A stretch of DNA of 64,000 bases from Brevipalpus yothersi (Eukaryota; Arthropoda; Arachnida; Trombidiformes; Tenuipalpidae): NCBI GenBank assembly GCA_003956705.1, contig QZCP01000127.1, forward strand, positions 46,066-110,065. The letters are read 5' to 3'. Each line of letters begins with the position of its first letter. Position 1 is the first letter of the stretch. Both the position numbers and the translations under genes were made by a program. The notes below the pieces were generated by a model. That model was given only the letters and a program-made list of their open reading frames with translations. It did no database searches and was not told where the DNA came from. Shown here piece by piece: positions 11,823-24,981 of this stretch.

Positions 11823-12606
11823 AAAACTGATGTGATGTTAAATAGTTAAATATGAACAGCAGAATGAAATTTTGATCTCATTTTGGATTAGAAAGTGAGG
11901 TTGTCAATACATCAACATTGAATAATTTGAAAACAATTAAACTGTTAATATAAATAATTGTTCTCCTCTCCAACTCTGAGCAGTGATCAATTGTAAACAA
12001 ACAAAAAGCAAAACTTAGCCACGTGGTCAGTGGCTGCGTACTGATCATGTAATCTTAGATTACTAATCTACACTGTAACACTGTGTAAGTTAGATTATCT
12101 AACTTATGCTGTTGAGCTCTGGATTCTCATTGGTGATGATAGGGGTGTTGAAAATTACATCATCCTTCGATCATCACTAAAACTGTCAAAGCAGAGAGAA
12201 AGAGAGAGAATGCTCTAACTATCTTTCAGTGAATTTAAATTAATTTAAATACAATTGTATCTGGAACAAACTTGAGCGAACTCTGTTTCGATTAGATTTT
12301 CTCCAATACAGAGTTGATTTCTCTTCTCTCCTAAAGTGGGTGGATCTGAAATAATTCTGCCGCCGATTTCCTTGAATATAACCTTGATCATTTTTCTTAG
12401 CTCATAATCTCAATTATTTCCGTGATATAAATTAAAGTAATTAGTTTATTGATCACAATTTTTTCCCTGAAAAATCGCCAAAATTCCTCTTAGAAATATG
12501 GAGACCTTTTTTGGGTAAAAGAATTCGAATCGAGAATTGAATTGAAAACTTACTTGTTGGAGAGAAAAATCTTTTCTACCTATGTTACATTCATTGAGCT
12601 ATTGAG
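11823..12606. other. Upstream region of TXNDC11
   Basis: AT-rich intergenic sequence. On the minus strand an AATAAA at 12450-12445 lies about 157 bases beyond the stop of the His-rich gene and is a plausible poly(A) signal for it. No exon is seen. Confidence 0.45.
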
Positions 12607-13972
12607 CTAATATTCAGAATAGGGAAGTAAAAAATTGAGACCGTGCCCAAAAATATGACCATAGCGCCAATTCTTTGGATAGGCCTGCTCTATCGTTTTT
12701 TTGGTAAAATCTGCTCGAAATGGAGTCAATTTATCTTTAGTGAGTTCTCTCCCGCTTTCTAGAACATTTTCTGCAAATCCATCGCTCAAAAGCCGTGATT
12801 TCAGATATTTTCCAGTGCTGGAGAATGGCTTCACGAAACCTCCAGCATAACCGAACTCGTCTCCATGATTATCCAGGTGAGAGTATTTATCCATATCGTC
12901 GTGTTCGAGATGCGATTGACGTTTTCCTCCCTTCATGTGATGAGCTGCCTCTTTGACCTGTCCAGAACTCAGCTTCTTTTCTCGGCCTTCATTCATCTTG
13001 GAATGTTCTTTTTTATGAGCCTGAGGAAGAAATGGAATGGCATCAAAATATGCTCGGATCAAATTGGGAAAAGAGCATCCTATAAGAACCCATGTGCCGA
13101 CTCACCTCCTTGTGATGTTTCTCCATTGCTTTTTTACCCTTGCTTTTTTGAGCAGCTTCCTTGTGATGATGTTTGCCGTGATGCTCTTTGTGCTTTTTCT
13201 CAGCATCATATCGTTCTTCTTCCAGATGACCTCCTTCAAGTAATTTATTAAATAAAAAATAAATAATTTATTTCATCACAGAGAAAAATGAAGTCATATT
13301 TCAATTTTTCTCAATTTTCGAACCAACTACCGGTAGTTAAGAGTAGGACCAAGCATGTTAGTTCAGCAAGCTCGATAACTCACTCTGCTATGAGCATAAC
13401 TAAATCAAGCTTCTACAGTATGATCAAAGTAAAATCTAAGGAGCCTCAAGAATTCCAGAAAATAAGAAACAGCCTATTTCACACAAAAGAGAGGGCGGAA
13501 TTATTTGTCTCTCACCTTTGTTCCAATGCCACTTTTTCACGAACCCACCTCCACGATCCCAGGTATGCTTCAAAATTTTGTCATGATTTTTTCTCTGTTT
13601 GGAATCAATATGACCTACAACTTGACCAGCTTCTTTGTGATGACTACCATGATGATGGAGCTGATGTCCAGCTTTCCCTTTGTCTAATCGATCTTTCTCA
13701 AGTGAATGTTGTTTTTTTCCATATCCTAACGCTTGTTCTCCATGATGACCATTATACATTGACTTCACTGCCTCTTCGTGATGGCCTTCGTCCATTCCAC
13801 CAATTTGATACTTTTTCCCCATCGATTCACCTATTTGTAGATCATCTTCACGTTCAATCGCTGTGAACTGAGGCAAATGGCACTGAGCTAGGTGAAATTG
13901 AAACAGTAAAAACACAAGAACTGGGACACAAATACTAACGTTGAACGTTGTCACTCGAATTGTACACATCAT
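12607..13972 (-). CDS. Histidine/lysine-rich secreted protein, DUF4779-like
   Basis: Three exons, 13972-13516, 13233-13106 and 13020-12607, join in frame (phases 1 and 0) to give about 332 residues. The start is the first of two ATGs. Residues up to about 31 form a signal peptide (VLVFLLFQFHLAQC). The remainder is dominated by His, Lys, Gly and Glu, with repeated HHKEA-type segments (GSHHKEAGQ, KHHHKEAAQ, KEAAHHMKGG), GYGKK and similar. This composition and the HHKEAG-like repeats match my recollection of the arthropod DUF4779 family of secreted, possibly cuticular, proteins. The function is unknown; metal binding or pH-dependent behaviour would be guesses. The second intron's acceptor (CTTCCTCAG) is strong, the first (TTACTTGAAG) weaker. 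Confidence 0.72.
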
Positions 13973-15239
13973 CGTTCTTTGTATTTTTCAACCGGCTCAG
14001 CCTGAGAACGAATCTTACTCTGAGGAACAGCACTTTAGATGTGAGAGAATTCATTTATGCACTCGAATTTACAAACAATCCTGGATGAGAAGGAAGGGCT
14101 TTCTAATGCAACATAATTTCTCAATTTTTTCACTTGGAATGACTTCGATATATTTTGTTTGAACTATTCTGTATTTCATAAGAGTGTAATTTTTGGCACT
14201 CATTTATCAGAAGTCATTAAGAAAGTAGAGTTTGTGTGTCATTATAACAAGATCAGGATCATTCCAATTGAAACCAAGTATTCACCAACAATTTTACATC
14301 AGATAACAATCGAAAAGTGGCATTTATTCAATCTCAATACTAATTGATCATTCTTGCGCAAGAAAAAGATTCAAATTGTGAGCCTGATTCAATTAGATCG
14401 AAAGGTTGATTACTATCTTCGTTTCTTTCTTTTATGGAACAATGATTGAAAAAGGCTGAAAATACCGTTTAAGGATGCAAAAGAACCGTCTAGAATGAAC
14501 TTGCACACAGAAAACGAAATATTCAGTTGTCAAATAGTTCAGAAGCATGCTTAATCGGAAGCTCTCGAAAACACCACTTTCATTTCATTTTGTAGTCATC
14601 AAGAAAGATCAAGTGAGATCTTAAATGATGTTAGATATTATCTGACAATTGTGAGTAAAATCGTAGCTTTCTAGGCTTTTAATGCTACATGTTGATAGTG
14701 ATCGTGGAATGTGCTTTGCAAAAATGTTCGCAACCGATAGAGTCTTGAGCTGTACTTGGCCAAAAATGAAGACAAATCAAGAAGAATCAGTCATAAGGCT
14801 CTTTGTTTACAGAGAATAATCAATTTGGTAAAAGCTTGACCATGTCAGTGTAATTAACATATTTACGAGAAAAGATTGGTGAAGGAAGCTTGAAGCATTT
14901 GAGATAGACTAGCTTTGAACTACAAAACCAATACATGATGAAATAATTGAGGACAAGGTCAAAAAAATTCACAGAGGTCAAAAAACAGCAATCCCATCAT
15001 ACAATGGGGAATTATTCAATATCATCTGGAAACCAATGAATATCTGATTGTCAACAGAGTGATAAAAATGAAAAGCATTAATTATATCAGAATTTTAGAT
15101 TGCTGATCTTTCTTACGAGCATCATCATCATTTCGATTTTTTATTGGTTTTCAAATGCACGTAGTTGGGATAAAAATTCAAGAAAAAGATGTAGGGTAAG
15201 CATTGAGTCTTCTAAGCTCATACAGTCATTATGACTGAG
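13973..15239. other. Intergenic region
   Basis: No supported gene. A minus-strand AATAAA at 15145-15140 lies about 95 bases beyond the stop of the two-exon unknown gene and may be its poly(A) signal. Confidence 0.45.
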
Positions 15240-15715
15240 TCATATATCCGACATCTTAACTATCTGTATCTTTTTTTCATGGACCGTGAGATAGCGAAAA
15301 GAAGACGAAGATAGAGCAGAGAGGAGTACATTGAAATACATGTTAGATGAAAATTTGAAGCTTTCGTGTCGCTCAACTAACAAGTGAAGGAGAAAATTGG
15401 TCTTCTCTTCCAGAACTTGAGAAGCAATTACACAATAACTGCCAAAGAATTTCAATTTTCTTTCGAAACTGTATGAGTTTTCTTACACACAGATTCGGAA
15501 AAATGGCTAAAACACCCGAATTCTGATATTGAGATTAATTGCTCTCACCTCATCATTGTTTGGGAAGAACCCTCCCCACAGTTGGAATTGCCTCGTTTCC
15601 TTAGCAGAATGTGTGAAATGAAGGATTCATCATTAGTAGGATGAACTGATTGTTCTATTACCTCATTTATCACATCATTTTTATTCCAAGACCTACAATA
15701 GTCCAATTGATCTTT
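15240..15715 (-). CDS. Two spliced exons of an unknown gene (5' end not found)
   Basis: On the minus strand an open segment 15715-15549 is bounded by a TCCACTTGGCAG acceptor and an AG|GTGAGAGC donor in phase 2. It joins a second open segment 15468-15240, preceded by ACTCATACAG, in matching phase and runs to a stop. An AATAAA follows about 95 bases later. The joined C-terminal fragment is about 131 residues, with polar helices and no membrane segment or motif I recognise. No in-frame ATG precedes the first segment within its frame, so an upstream exon is required and I could not locate it. The phase match, donor strength and poly(A) signal favour a real gene, but it could be coincidental or a decayed gene. 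Confidence 0.35.
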
Positions 15716-16092
15716 CTGCCAAGTGGAAGGACAATATATCTTATACCATGGTAACAATATGAACGAGTGTTATTTGATAATTCTTCACTGGATCTTTGAA
15801 CTCTTTGTATTAGCTTAAATCAGTTTGTTTTCAAAAATTTATCATTCAGTAATCAGTCAATTCCAAACATTCAGATAAAAATTAAATAGGCCAACACAAG
15901 GAAAATTGAGAACAGATACTTCGAATGATATGAAAATAAGTTCACTCAATGCACGTGGATTCACTTTGGAACACTCCTATAATAAACTAGAAATCAGAGG
16001 AGTCTGATTCAATTTAAAATATCACAGATAAGACAAAAAGTTGGCTGATCAGCCTCTCTTTCTTAACATGTAAGCTCTTAGCTCGGCCGATG
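15716..16092. other. Short intergenic region
   Basis: Lies between the unknown minus-strand exons and the 3' end of the CD36-family gene. No convincing first exon for the unknown gene was found here. Confidence 0.4.
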
Positions 16093-18824
16093 TCATGCGG
16101 TTGAAACTGGGGATGGATTATCGATTCCTTCCTCCGAAAAATTCGACGAGGCTTTACGACTCAAAACTTTCCGATCGTCCTGCAGTGGGAAAGGAACATA
16201 AAAAATTATAATAATATTATGATTCAGAAAATTTTTGAAATCAACACCATAGAGTATTGATAATAATCTTCCCTCAATTCTCACGACCAAAGGAAATGGC
16301 CATTTAAAGTTAATTGTCTCGCAGAGGCTGAAAAAACTAGAGATTTACTCTGTTTTTAGTGAATTCTGGTTCACTGTTCGATATTTGTCACTGTTCAAAT
16401 TTCTGATGGAATATTGTTAGGGAAACGGAAAGCTAAATTTTGAACCAGTTAGCGCTGAACATGAAGAGTTTCTTAAAATTTTCTCTTGTAAAAGATTTTC
16501 CTGGGAATTTTGTCATCGAATATTGATCTATCCTGGGATTGAGCTCGCATAATAAGGGCACAATTGTTTTTAAAGTCTCTGGAATCAAAGGAATCCTAAT
16601 TGTGGAGAAACACTGGAAGAGTATAACTCATAACTCACCTTGATCGAGATTCGACTGGAAATATTAGTCTGAATTTGTTTCCCGTTAATCTTGAGACTAT
16701 GTTTCCGTAAGTATGGTATAATGTACACCAAGAAACTTGAAATGGCGAGGATTAAACCAGCCGACAATAGTGAGTAAAAACTGATGGACGACACGAGGTA
16801 AGGCATTGACTTGGCATCGACTAATGCTTGAGCCAAATCGGGTGTGAACGAGAACTGATATTCTTGCCAGAATATGGGAAAAACTATCTCTGGTATGTTA
16901 CGATATCGAAACATTGCTGGTCCTTTGGTGATTGCCACATTGAGTTGCATTCGGGCTGCTAAGCTCACTGTACTTCCTGTCATTGGCTCAGTATCCATCC
17001 AGAAAGAATGTTCAGAGTAGTTGGGCATCATTCCGATCACTGATTTACGGTACACTGGATCACTATTGAGAAAATGTGGCTGCGAAATGACCAGAGGAGC
17101 TCCATATTTGCAAGCACTAAGATCAAAAACTCCCGAAGGAAAAGGTGATCTCCTGTAATGTCTCTGGGGAAAAACATTCGGCTGTCGCCTGGGAGGAGGC
17201 GATTGACTGGGAGTGGGTGAGGAGATGGGAATGGTTGTGTCAGAATTTGGTGATGATGGTGATGGTGAAGAAGAGGGCTGAGATGAAAGGGGAGATGCAG
17301 TTGGAGTTGGTAGAGTTTGAGGTCTAGTTAGAGTATAGAGCAATGAGGGTTGAGGCTCAGGTAATCTGCTCATGTAACATGCATTGGGAGAGTATTCCTT
17401 CCAACTAGCGAAGTTGCTTGTGTCTAGAGTATATCGATGCACTTGAAGGCCAGGGTAAGGTTGATGAGTTCGAGTAAATCTAAGTTTCAACACTCTACAT
17501 GCATCAGACGAGAAAATTCTGATGGATTGAGGTGGGCTTTTATCAGTGAAAGGTGGTAGCATTTGACCATTCGTCGAGTCATTGAAAGAATTACACAAAT
17601 CGCTAGCCCAATACGTGAGCTTAGGTTTTCTATTGTAACAATTCATAATGTTCAAGAGATTGATGTCATTGACACCAGAGAAAATTGTATATTCCCCGTC
17701 GTCGGTATTGTTTTTCTGATACATGAAACCAAAACGACCACCAGAACTGGCGGGAATCTCAGGATTCAACAGAGGTCCGAAGGAAGTCAGTAAATCAGGA
17801 TAACCAGCGAAAAGAAGCTGTTTGATGCTTCTTCTGATGAAAAATCCCTCTGTAACGGCGTCTAGGGCCAATGTGATCAAGACTCTCACAGTAGAGCTGG
17901 CTCCTTGAATCAGGGCCAATGTAAGAGCCAGAGGAGTATTCAAAGAGGTGATTATATAGTTTTCATCAGCAATCGACAAACTTTTCCGAAAACGCCATGA
18001 TTTACGCTCTCGATAGCTCAAAGTCCCATTGTGATTATCTCGAATCGATATTTTTTCTACTGAAACTTCATACGTAAATGGTCCAATCTGTCTGAGAATT
18101 GGTTTAGCACCTTCACGTTCGATAGCTTGAGGATTGGTGACATTATAAAAGTAAAACCTATTATATACAGGCACTGGTGCTTTTTTCCAAAGTCCAAAGG
18201 CTTGTGAGCCATCTTTGAGTACCAGACTCTGTTGAAGAAAATGAGAATAACAGTTATTTCAGCACTACTTTTAAGTGCTGCAGCAAAGCGAAGAATTTCA
18301 AGTTTCGAGTGGAAAAATCTCTTGTCAACTACAGATGTTTCGAATAATTAATTTGCTGCTCTCAGAAAAATCTCTACAGGAATTGTTCAAAATTGAATTG
18401 AGTGAGGGAATAACTTCAAACAGTGTCATTCAGTATACGATCAATCATATCAATGACAAATGTCTCCTTGATTGAACAATTGTTTGTGAGTGTTTTGTCA
18501 CCCTATTGTTGTGTCTTTTTTCAGCAAGAGTGAAAATTTTTTTCATCGACAAACATCGAACTGATCAGATAAACACGATGATTCTAAGTTATACATATTG
18601 AATGAAATCAACTTATCATTGGTCGGTTTTTGGAGGCGAAAGTTGCTAGTCTGGTTGAAAAAACTCGAAAGCTTCCAGAAACAGAAATAAATGACCAGAG
18701 ATTTTTGGACAATAGTCACCTCTTGGATGCGCTCTTTAACCAGGGGAGGAACAGCAAACAGCGATATTGTCCCAATTCCAATCAAAATGATACCTGCAAG
18801 GCTAATAATAGCTGGTCGAAACAT
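16093..18824 (-). CDS. CD36/SCARB class B scavenger receptor with Pro/Ser-rich loop
   Basis: Exons 18824-18720, 18228-16639 and 16179-16093 join in phase 0 throughout, giving about 593 residues. The N-terminus has a short cytosolic MFRP, a membrane helix (IISLAGIILIGIGTISLF) and the family segment VLKDGSQAFGLWKKAPVPVY leading into FYNVTNP. Other family marks are QIGPFTYEV, YWASDLCNS, FSSDACR, GVFDLSACKYGAPLVISQPH and a second membrane helix near the C-terminus. The large ectodomain normally forms a lipid tunnel that moves fatty acids, sterols or lipoproteins; insect members include croquemort and SNMP types. Between Cys319 and Cys408 there are 88 residues where CD36 has 21. The extra sequence is almost pure Ser, Pro, Thr and Gln, and two cysteines usually found there are missing. 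The C-terminal tail is long and charged. The ligand cannot be predicted. Confidence 0.93.
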
Positions 18825-19783
18825 AATCACAGACAAGAAAATAACTAGAGAAATTGAAAATTTCACTTTAAAACTACTTTCATCATATTTGCATTAAAAT
18901 TTCAAATTAAAGAAATGGTAGAACACTATCCACAAAGGCACAGAGATGAGAGACGAATTGATGAGATATCCATTTGCGAGAGATCACTGAAAACAGTTTG
19001 GTAAATTAGGTAAGATAGGCATCAGATAAGTATGGAGAAGAGACACTCATCAGGACTGAGCTATTCGTTATGTTATCTATGATGGATTGGACATGAGTGA
19101 AGTCAGCAATAAAATGAATTACAAGCAGAGCTTGCGTTAGTTGGAAAGGATGAGGAAGAGAGCTGTTTCATGTCCATGAAAATAGAGACCCCGAAAAGAC
19201 GGAAAGCAAAGAAGCAGGCTAAAGGAAGGCTCGCTTCATGCTGGAAAGAATTTGTCCATGAATACATGAACTTGCTTTCGAGAAGCCATTGATGGAGTTG
19301 GTAGAGTTCCGTGCACTCCAATAATTTCCCGTTGAATCTGGATGCTGTGAAAACACAACTCACGATTCGCGAATAGCGTGCTTCCACTAACACCACCGGA
19401 ACTCAAACTTTTCTTAATTTAACTGGATTTGTATAAAGGATAAATAGTTTCACTCATGTAGCACATAAGTATGAAATCGTTGTCCTTGGAATATAAACTT
19501 TTCACTAATGAAGGATAATCTAGTGAGAATGCCAAACATGAACGACAATATTTATTCTACTAATTGCTCGATTCCACCGAACTTCTCACCTTCTAACAGT
19601 TTATCATGTTGTTTCCATCTAATTTGATCAATTTGAGATTTACTATTTGTTTGATCAGAAAGTTTTTGCTAGATAGCCCAACTCTTTCCTAATAACTTAA
19701 ATGATACAATTTAACTGGCAGAATGTTACTGGAAAGGAACGTTCAACAAGAATGAGCATTCTTAATGAAAGCATTTCGAAACT
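18825..19783. other. Intergenic region between CD36-type gene and pebbled
   Basis: On the minus strand an AATAAA at 19556-19551 lies about 230 bases beyond the pebbled stop and is a plausible poly(A) signal. A minus-strand open frame at 19396-19103 has no recognisable content; it may be 5' UTR of the CD36-type gene or nothing. Confidence 0.4.
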
Positions 19784-22700
19784 TTAATTAAAACATCCAA
19801 CCGCACCCAGCCCATTTTTGGCTCGAGCTGTTTTTGTCCAGTGCCTCAGATAATAATGCTTGCGCAAACTTCCCTGAGTAGAGAAAACGTTCGGACAGAA
19901 GTTGCACTTGAATGGCTTAGAATTTCCAACAATCGAATTATTAGGCAGAGCCTCCATGGTGCCAGCCACAACTTCAGCTCGTAACTTTCCAGTTTGAATG
20001 AAACGCTTATCGTTTTCGTGCTTACGCACGAAATGTCTTTCGCAATTGCTTTTCGTTGTGAAAAGGATAGGACACTTGGGACATTTGTAGGGCTTAAGGC
20101 CAGTGTGCGTTAGAATATGTCGCCTAAGAGAACTGGTCCAAGGGAACTTTCTACCACAATAAGCGCAGGTCACACTATTAGGCGAATCTGTATAGGCCGA
20201 CCTCTTTTTAGGCATCGAAGGATGGTTCACATGCTTGGAACTTTTCTCTTTCGTGGAGTGACTGTCATTCACAAAGTCTGAAAAGTTACCAGGACGGATT
20301 AGAGAAGGCTTTATGTCAATAGAATTTTTTTCATCTGATATTGCTGAAACTGATGATTCACAGTTGCGATCGGAGCTGTTGATTGATTTTTCATCTGAAT
20401 CCTCTTCTTCATCATCAGTTTTGTCCAAAAACTGTTTCAAAGTGTTCGAGTTATTGGCTGTATTGCAAATTAGAGTGGATAGGCTAGCAAGATCACCAGC
20501 AGTCTCATCGTTGTTCTCGATCGGCTCATCTGAAAAGTTTTTAGTATCAGTACACAGCCGATCGTTGGAGATCTGGTGTGGTGATTGAGGTTGGTCACTA
20601 GTTTCAATAGAACTTGGTGTAGACTGAGTGCTTTCATTTGCGAGCCGGTTTATTGTGCTTTCAGCCTTTTTATTGAGAACAACCCGTAAAGCAGCACGTG
20701 TTTTGTTGGAAAGTTTGGACGCATTTCCATTGACAGGTTTAGACAATAGGGATATTGACTTCGTAGGCTGAGATGAAATTGATTTTCGATCAGCTGACGG
20801 TGATTCATCAACTAATGGCTTGCTATGAAGAGAAGTTAAATCTCCTGATGTCGCTGATAGAGAGCTCGAGGTGGCCACAGAAAGAGGTGAGTTGGACTTA
20901 CGACCAAAAGGTCGAGCAAACTCGGGATGTTTACGCTTGATATGTCTTTCCATATTGGATTTCAACGTGAACTGAGCACAACAATAAGAACAAGTGAAAT
21001 TTCTTGCATTTTTAGCTACTAGATGATTTTGGTCATCATTTACAGTTATAGAGTTATCATTACAGCCAGGTGCACTGGATGGTACATTAAGTGAGGTGGA
21101 ATGGAAAGAAGATGCTGACGATGAATTGTGGCTGACTACGTTTGCAACTGACAAACTTTTGTTAACAGTGATAGAGGGAATGTCTTTCGCTAATCTAGAT
21201 GAGGTTTTTTTAAAGCTATTTGATGAAGATGGTGAGGATGGTTTAGATGAGATACGTGACAACAAAGATAGATCGTTCTTATGAGGAACAAACCCCTGTA
21301 AGGCCAAAAGTGATGAGGCTGCAGAGAGAAGTGGTTCATTACATTTTCTGAGCTCCATAAGGCTTTGGTTTTGGAAGGAATTGTTCTCTTGCTTATGATT
21401 TCGGACGCTCAAATCGAGAGCATGCACTGCGAGGTCCAGAGGCTGCTCTTCACCGAAGAGCCGCTTGTTAGATGTGATCATTTTCTGAGGAACATCGAAA
21501 AAACATGAATTGGTAGATGCAGTTGATTTGTGGGGAGCTAAATCTAGAGGTTGACAAACATCGGTCAGATCACCATTGGAATCATCTCCATCATACTCTT
21601 CGGCGTTCTGAGTAGAGGGAGAGGAATGAGATTGCAAAATCTGAGCTGATACCGTTCCAGCAATTTTGCAGAGAGCAGCAAGGCTCGAATGAGATCGTGC
21701 GAGACTTCCGATTGGTTCAGAGTCATTGGAATGATGATGCTGGTCCAAAATTGAGGAGGTAGAGAGTGTTCTCCGACCATTTTCGCTTTTATCACATCGC
21801 ATTGAAGAATCGTTGTGACTCGTCGAGCTTATGTTGTCCATGTTTGCAAAATCACACTCTGATATGTCACTACCTCCACTGTAAGACAATTGAGATTGAC
21901 CATTGGATGACCCATTGACCATCACAATGGATGAGAAACTGTCTCTCAGTTCTGGATGGAGTCGAGTTGCATGACGGATACAATTATTCTTTGTACTAAA
22001 CCCCATTTTGCAAATAGCACAGGAGTATGGTTTTTGGCTTGATATATTATGAAGAGATTTCATGTGATGACGGAAAATTTTAACATTCTTCAAGTCAATA
22101 TTACAATATTGACAGAAGGTAATGGTTGAACCACTAATGCTACCTTCCTCGATTACTGGAGGCGAATGACCATGGCTTTTGTTTTCGCTATTTAACATTG
22201 TACCAGGCTTATATGAGTTGTGCTTACTGATATTCTGAATGGTCAAGTGATTCGATGATTGTGATGAATTGAGATCAGAGTTGAGCTGCATAGCACTTTT
22301 TATCTCTGATTTGGTCAACTTTTTATGCCGTTTTCGCACATGACGCTCACAGTTTGCTTTGGTTGTGAACGCATATTTGCAAATAGCGCATTGGAATGGA
22401 CGTTCACCGTTATGCGTGCGAAGATGTCGAACCAGAGTACTCTTGTCCAGACTGGTATAAGGACACAAGTTACATATATAGTTGTGTCCACCTTTGGTAT
22501 GATTACGATTATGGCGTTTCAGAGCGTTGAAAGTTTTGAATGCAATGGAACAAATATCACATTTGAAAGTTGAAGAAGAGGATGATTTACCACTCTCATC
22601 ATCTTTACCACTGTCCCACTCACCATTTTCCTTCTCTAAGCCGTTCGAGTCATCAACATTATGATCAGTCTCCATTTCAGATTGTTCATCATTAGATGAA

Positions 22701-24914
22701 ATGTTTGGATGTCGATCAGGTGATGAGATAACCCTTTTATCCACTGATTCATCCATAGCCCTTTCAATTTTCTTTTCGATTCCATCGTTGAACGTATCAT
22801 CAGTGACAGACGGCTTAATTGTAGGTAACAAAGCATCAATAGACTCTACTTCTTTGGTTACTTCGCCACCCTTATTGTGGTGGATAACAACTTTGGTTTC
22901 TTCCGAAGATCTAGCGGTGATTTCTTTGAGACCTGAAGATGACTGGTTATTTTTAGTGAGAAGAGATTGGGTCAATAAGGTCTTAGGAACATTGTGAGAA
23001 GTTTCAGCCGAGTTTTGCTTTAGCATCAATTCGTCAGCCAAACTTGTAGAACTATTGATTGGCAGAGATTCTTTGTGAGGAATTTTTTGATAAACTTTTG
23101 ATAAGATGCTGTTTTCTCGGTATTGCTTATCATTTTTGGTCAAACATGGTTTTGCATTGATGAAGTAAGAGGGACAATCGAAATCACTGTCACTTCTGAT
23201 ATCGTAAGCAGCCTCCTTGACCAAATCTAACTGCTCCTGTACTCGTCGATTTTGTAACTGGAACATAGCTAGAAATTGTTCCTTCTCACGGAGTAGTGGA
23301 TCCTCATCTGGAAGTTTGGTCACCTCATTCGAGGCTTGGGATAAATTTTCAAACGTCGAGCTATTATCTCTTTTGGAAAGATTCATCCCACTAACAGAGG
23401 AGAGTAAATGCTGATATTGATGCTTCGCCTGATGAGAGAGGTAGTTCAATGGTGTGCCAAGATCGCATCTACAAATATGACAAAAAGTTTCCCCAGTGTG
23501 GCTAGTTTCGTGGAGATTTAGAGCGCTTCCACACGGGAATGCTTTCGAACACTTGATACACTCAAAATTATGATAAGGTGAGCTGGATTTACGAATATTA
23601 TGCTCACAAAATGATTTAGCAATGAGAGGGTACTTTTTTGAAGAGAAATCAGTGAAAGCGAGGTCATGAAAGCCAAGAGCATGGCTGGTTCGACCATTCT
23701 TGGACCCAATCTTGTTCAGATTGTTGTTGATGCAATTGTGGGTAGATAGTAATGCATAGCTTGAGAATGAGTTATCACATTGATTACAGTGGATTGGATC
23801 AGCTTGTTTGATATTGTTAGACCCTCCAGAGTTGGATCCGCAAGCTAAATCACTGGAAAGATGCTTGACATTAAGTTGGCGACGATGATTGTTGTTATAA
23901 TTGATATTTTGGTTATCACAAATTTTTGCAAGCTTTCTTCTATGAGAAGAAATTTCTCCTCCCAGAGATACATCTGCACTGCTGGCCGATTCTTCTTCAT
24001 CTTGAATGTCGCTTCCACCATCATCATCCTCTGAGCAGGTTTGCTTTATGATATCGGCATTACGAGGGATAGGAGAAAATGAAGAGCCACTCTGATCATC
24101 GGAATTGTTCTCACTATTCGCCTCGCTTGAGTTGGAGATTATGGTCTTGCGTTTTCGAGTTTTGGAATATCTTGAATTATTATTGCTGTCTGGTGAATCA
24201 TTTTCGCCAGCAGATTCCATTCCATGAGTTCGCATGTGGCGATGCATGTTACCATTAGTGGTGAACGCCATATTACAAATCTTACATTTGAATGGTCGCT
24301 CTCCGGAATGTATCAACATATGACGATCGAGGGAGCTTGCTGATGATAAAGTTTTACCACAAATGCTGCAGGTATGGGAATGATCTGTAGGATTGTGCTG
24401 TCGAATATGTACAGTAAACGAATGTTGAGAATCACATTTTATCTCACAAACAGGACACCGCCAGTTTCCGTTCGCATCATCCTGTACCAACGCAGATTAA
24501 TTCCATTATGCGTCGGTGATTCATGGATGGCGATAATGTAGATGCGAGGATGTTGATCGGGATGATAAGGGAGAGAAAATGAGGGAAAAAAGAAGATCAG
24601 GTTAGCAGGAGTAGGGATACACACAGAATGAAAAGATGAGAGAAAGGAACTTTTTAAACAACCAGCTATTGGGATAATGTTCGGATGAGAAAGAGAGGAA
24701 GTTGCTCGCTTGTTGGATGGAAGATTGAGGGAAGAAAGACAGATATTTTGGGTAGCTATTTCCCATACATCAAGATTCGAGCGATGAATGAAGCGCAGAA
24801 TGTTGTAGCAACTCTTGGCTTGCAGCTTCAACAGACCAGGTAGGTAAGTAGGAGTGTTGGTCAGCGGAAACAGTGGGTAAATAGGTTTGAAAGAAATAAA
24901 GAGAAGATACAGGC

Positions 24915-24981
<67 letters not shown>

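Noticed and set aside
13288..13866. A + strand frame of about 190 codons across the His-rich gene
   Set aside because: It is the antisense shadow of exon 1 and intron 1 of the minus-strand secreted protein, which has a signal peptide and consistent splicing.
19103..19396. A 97-codon minus-strand frame upstream of the CD36-type gene
   Set aside because: No recognisable content or start context; at most 5' UTR.
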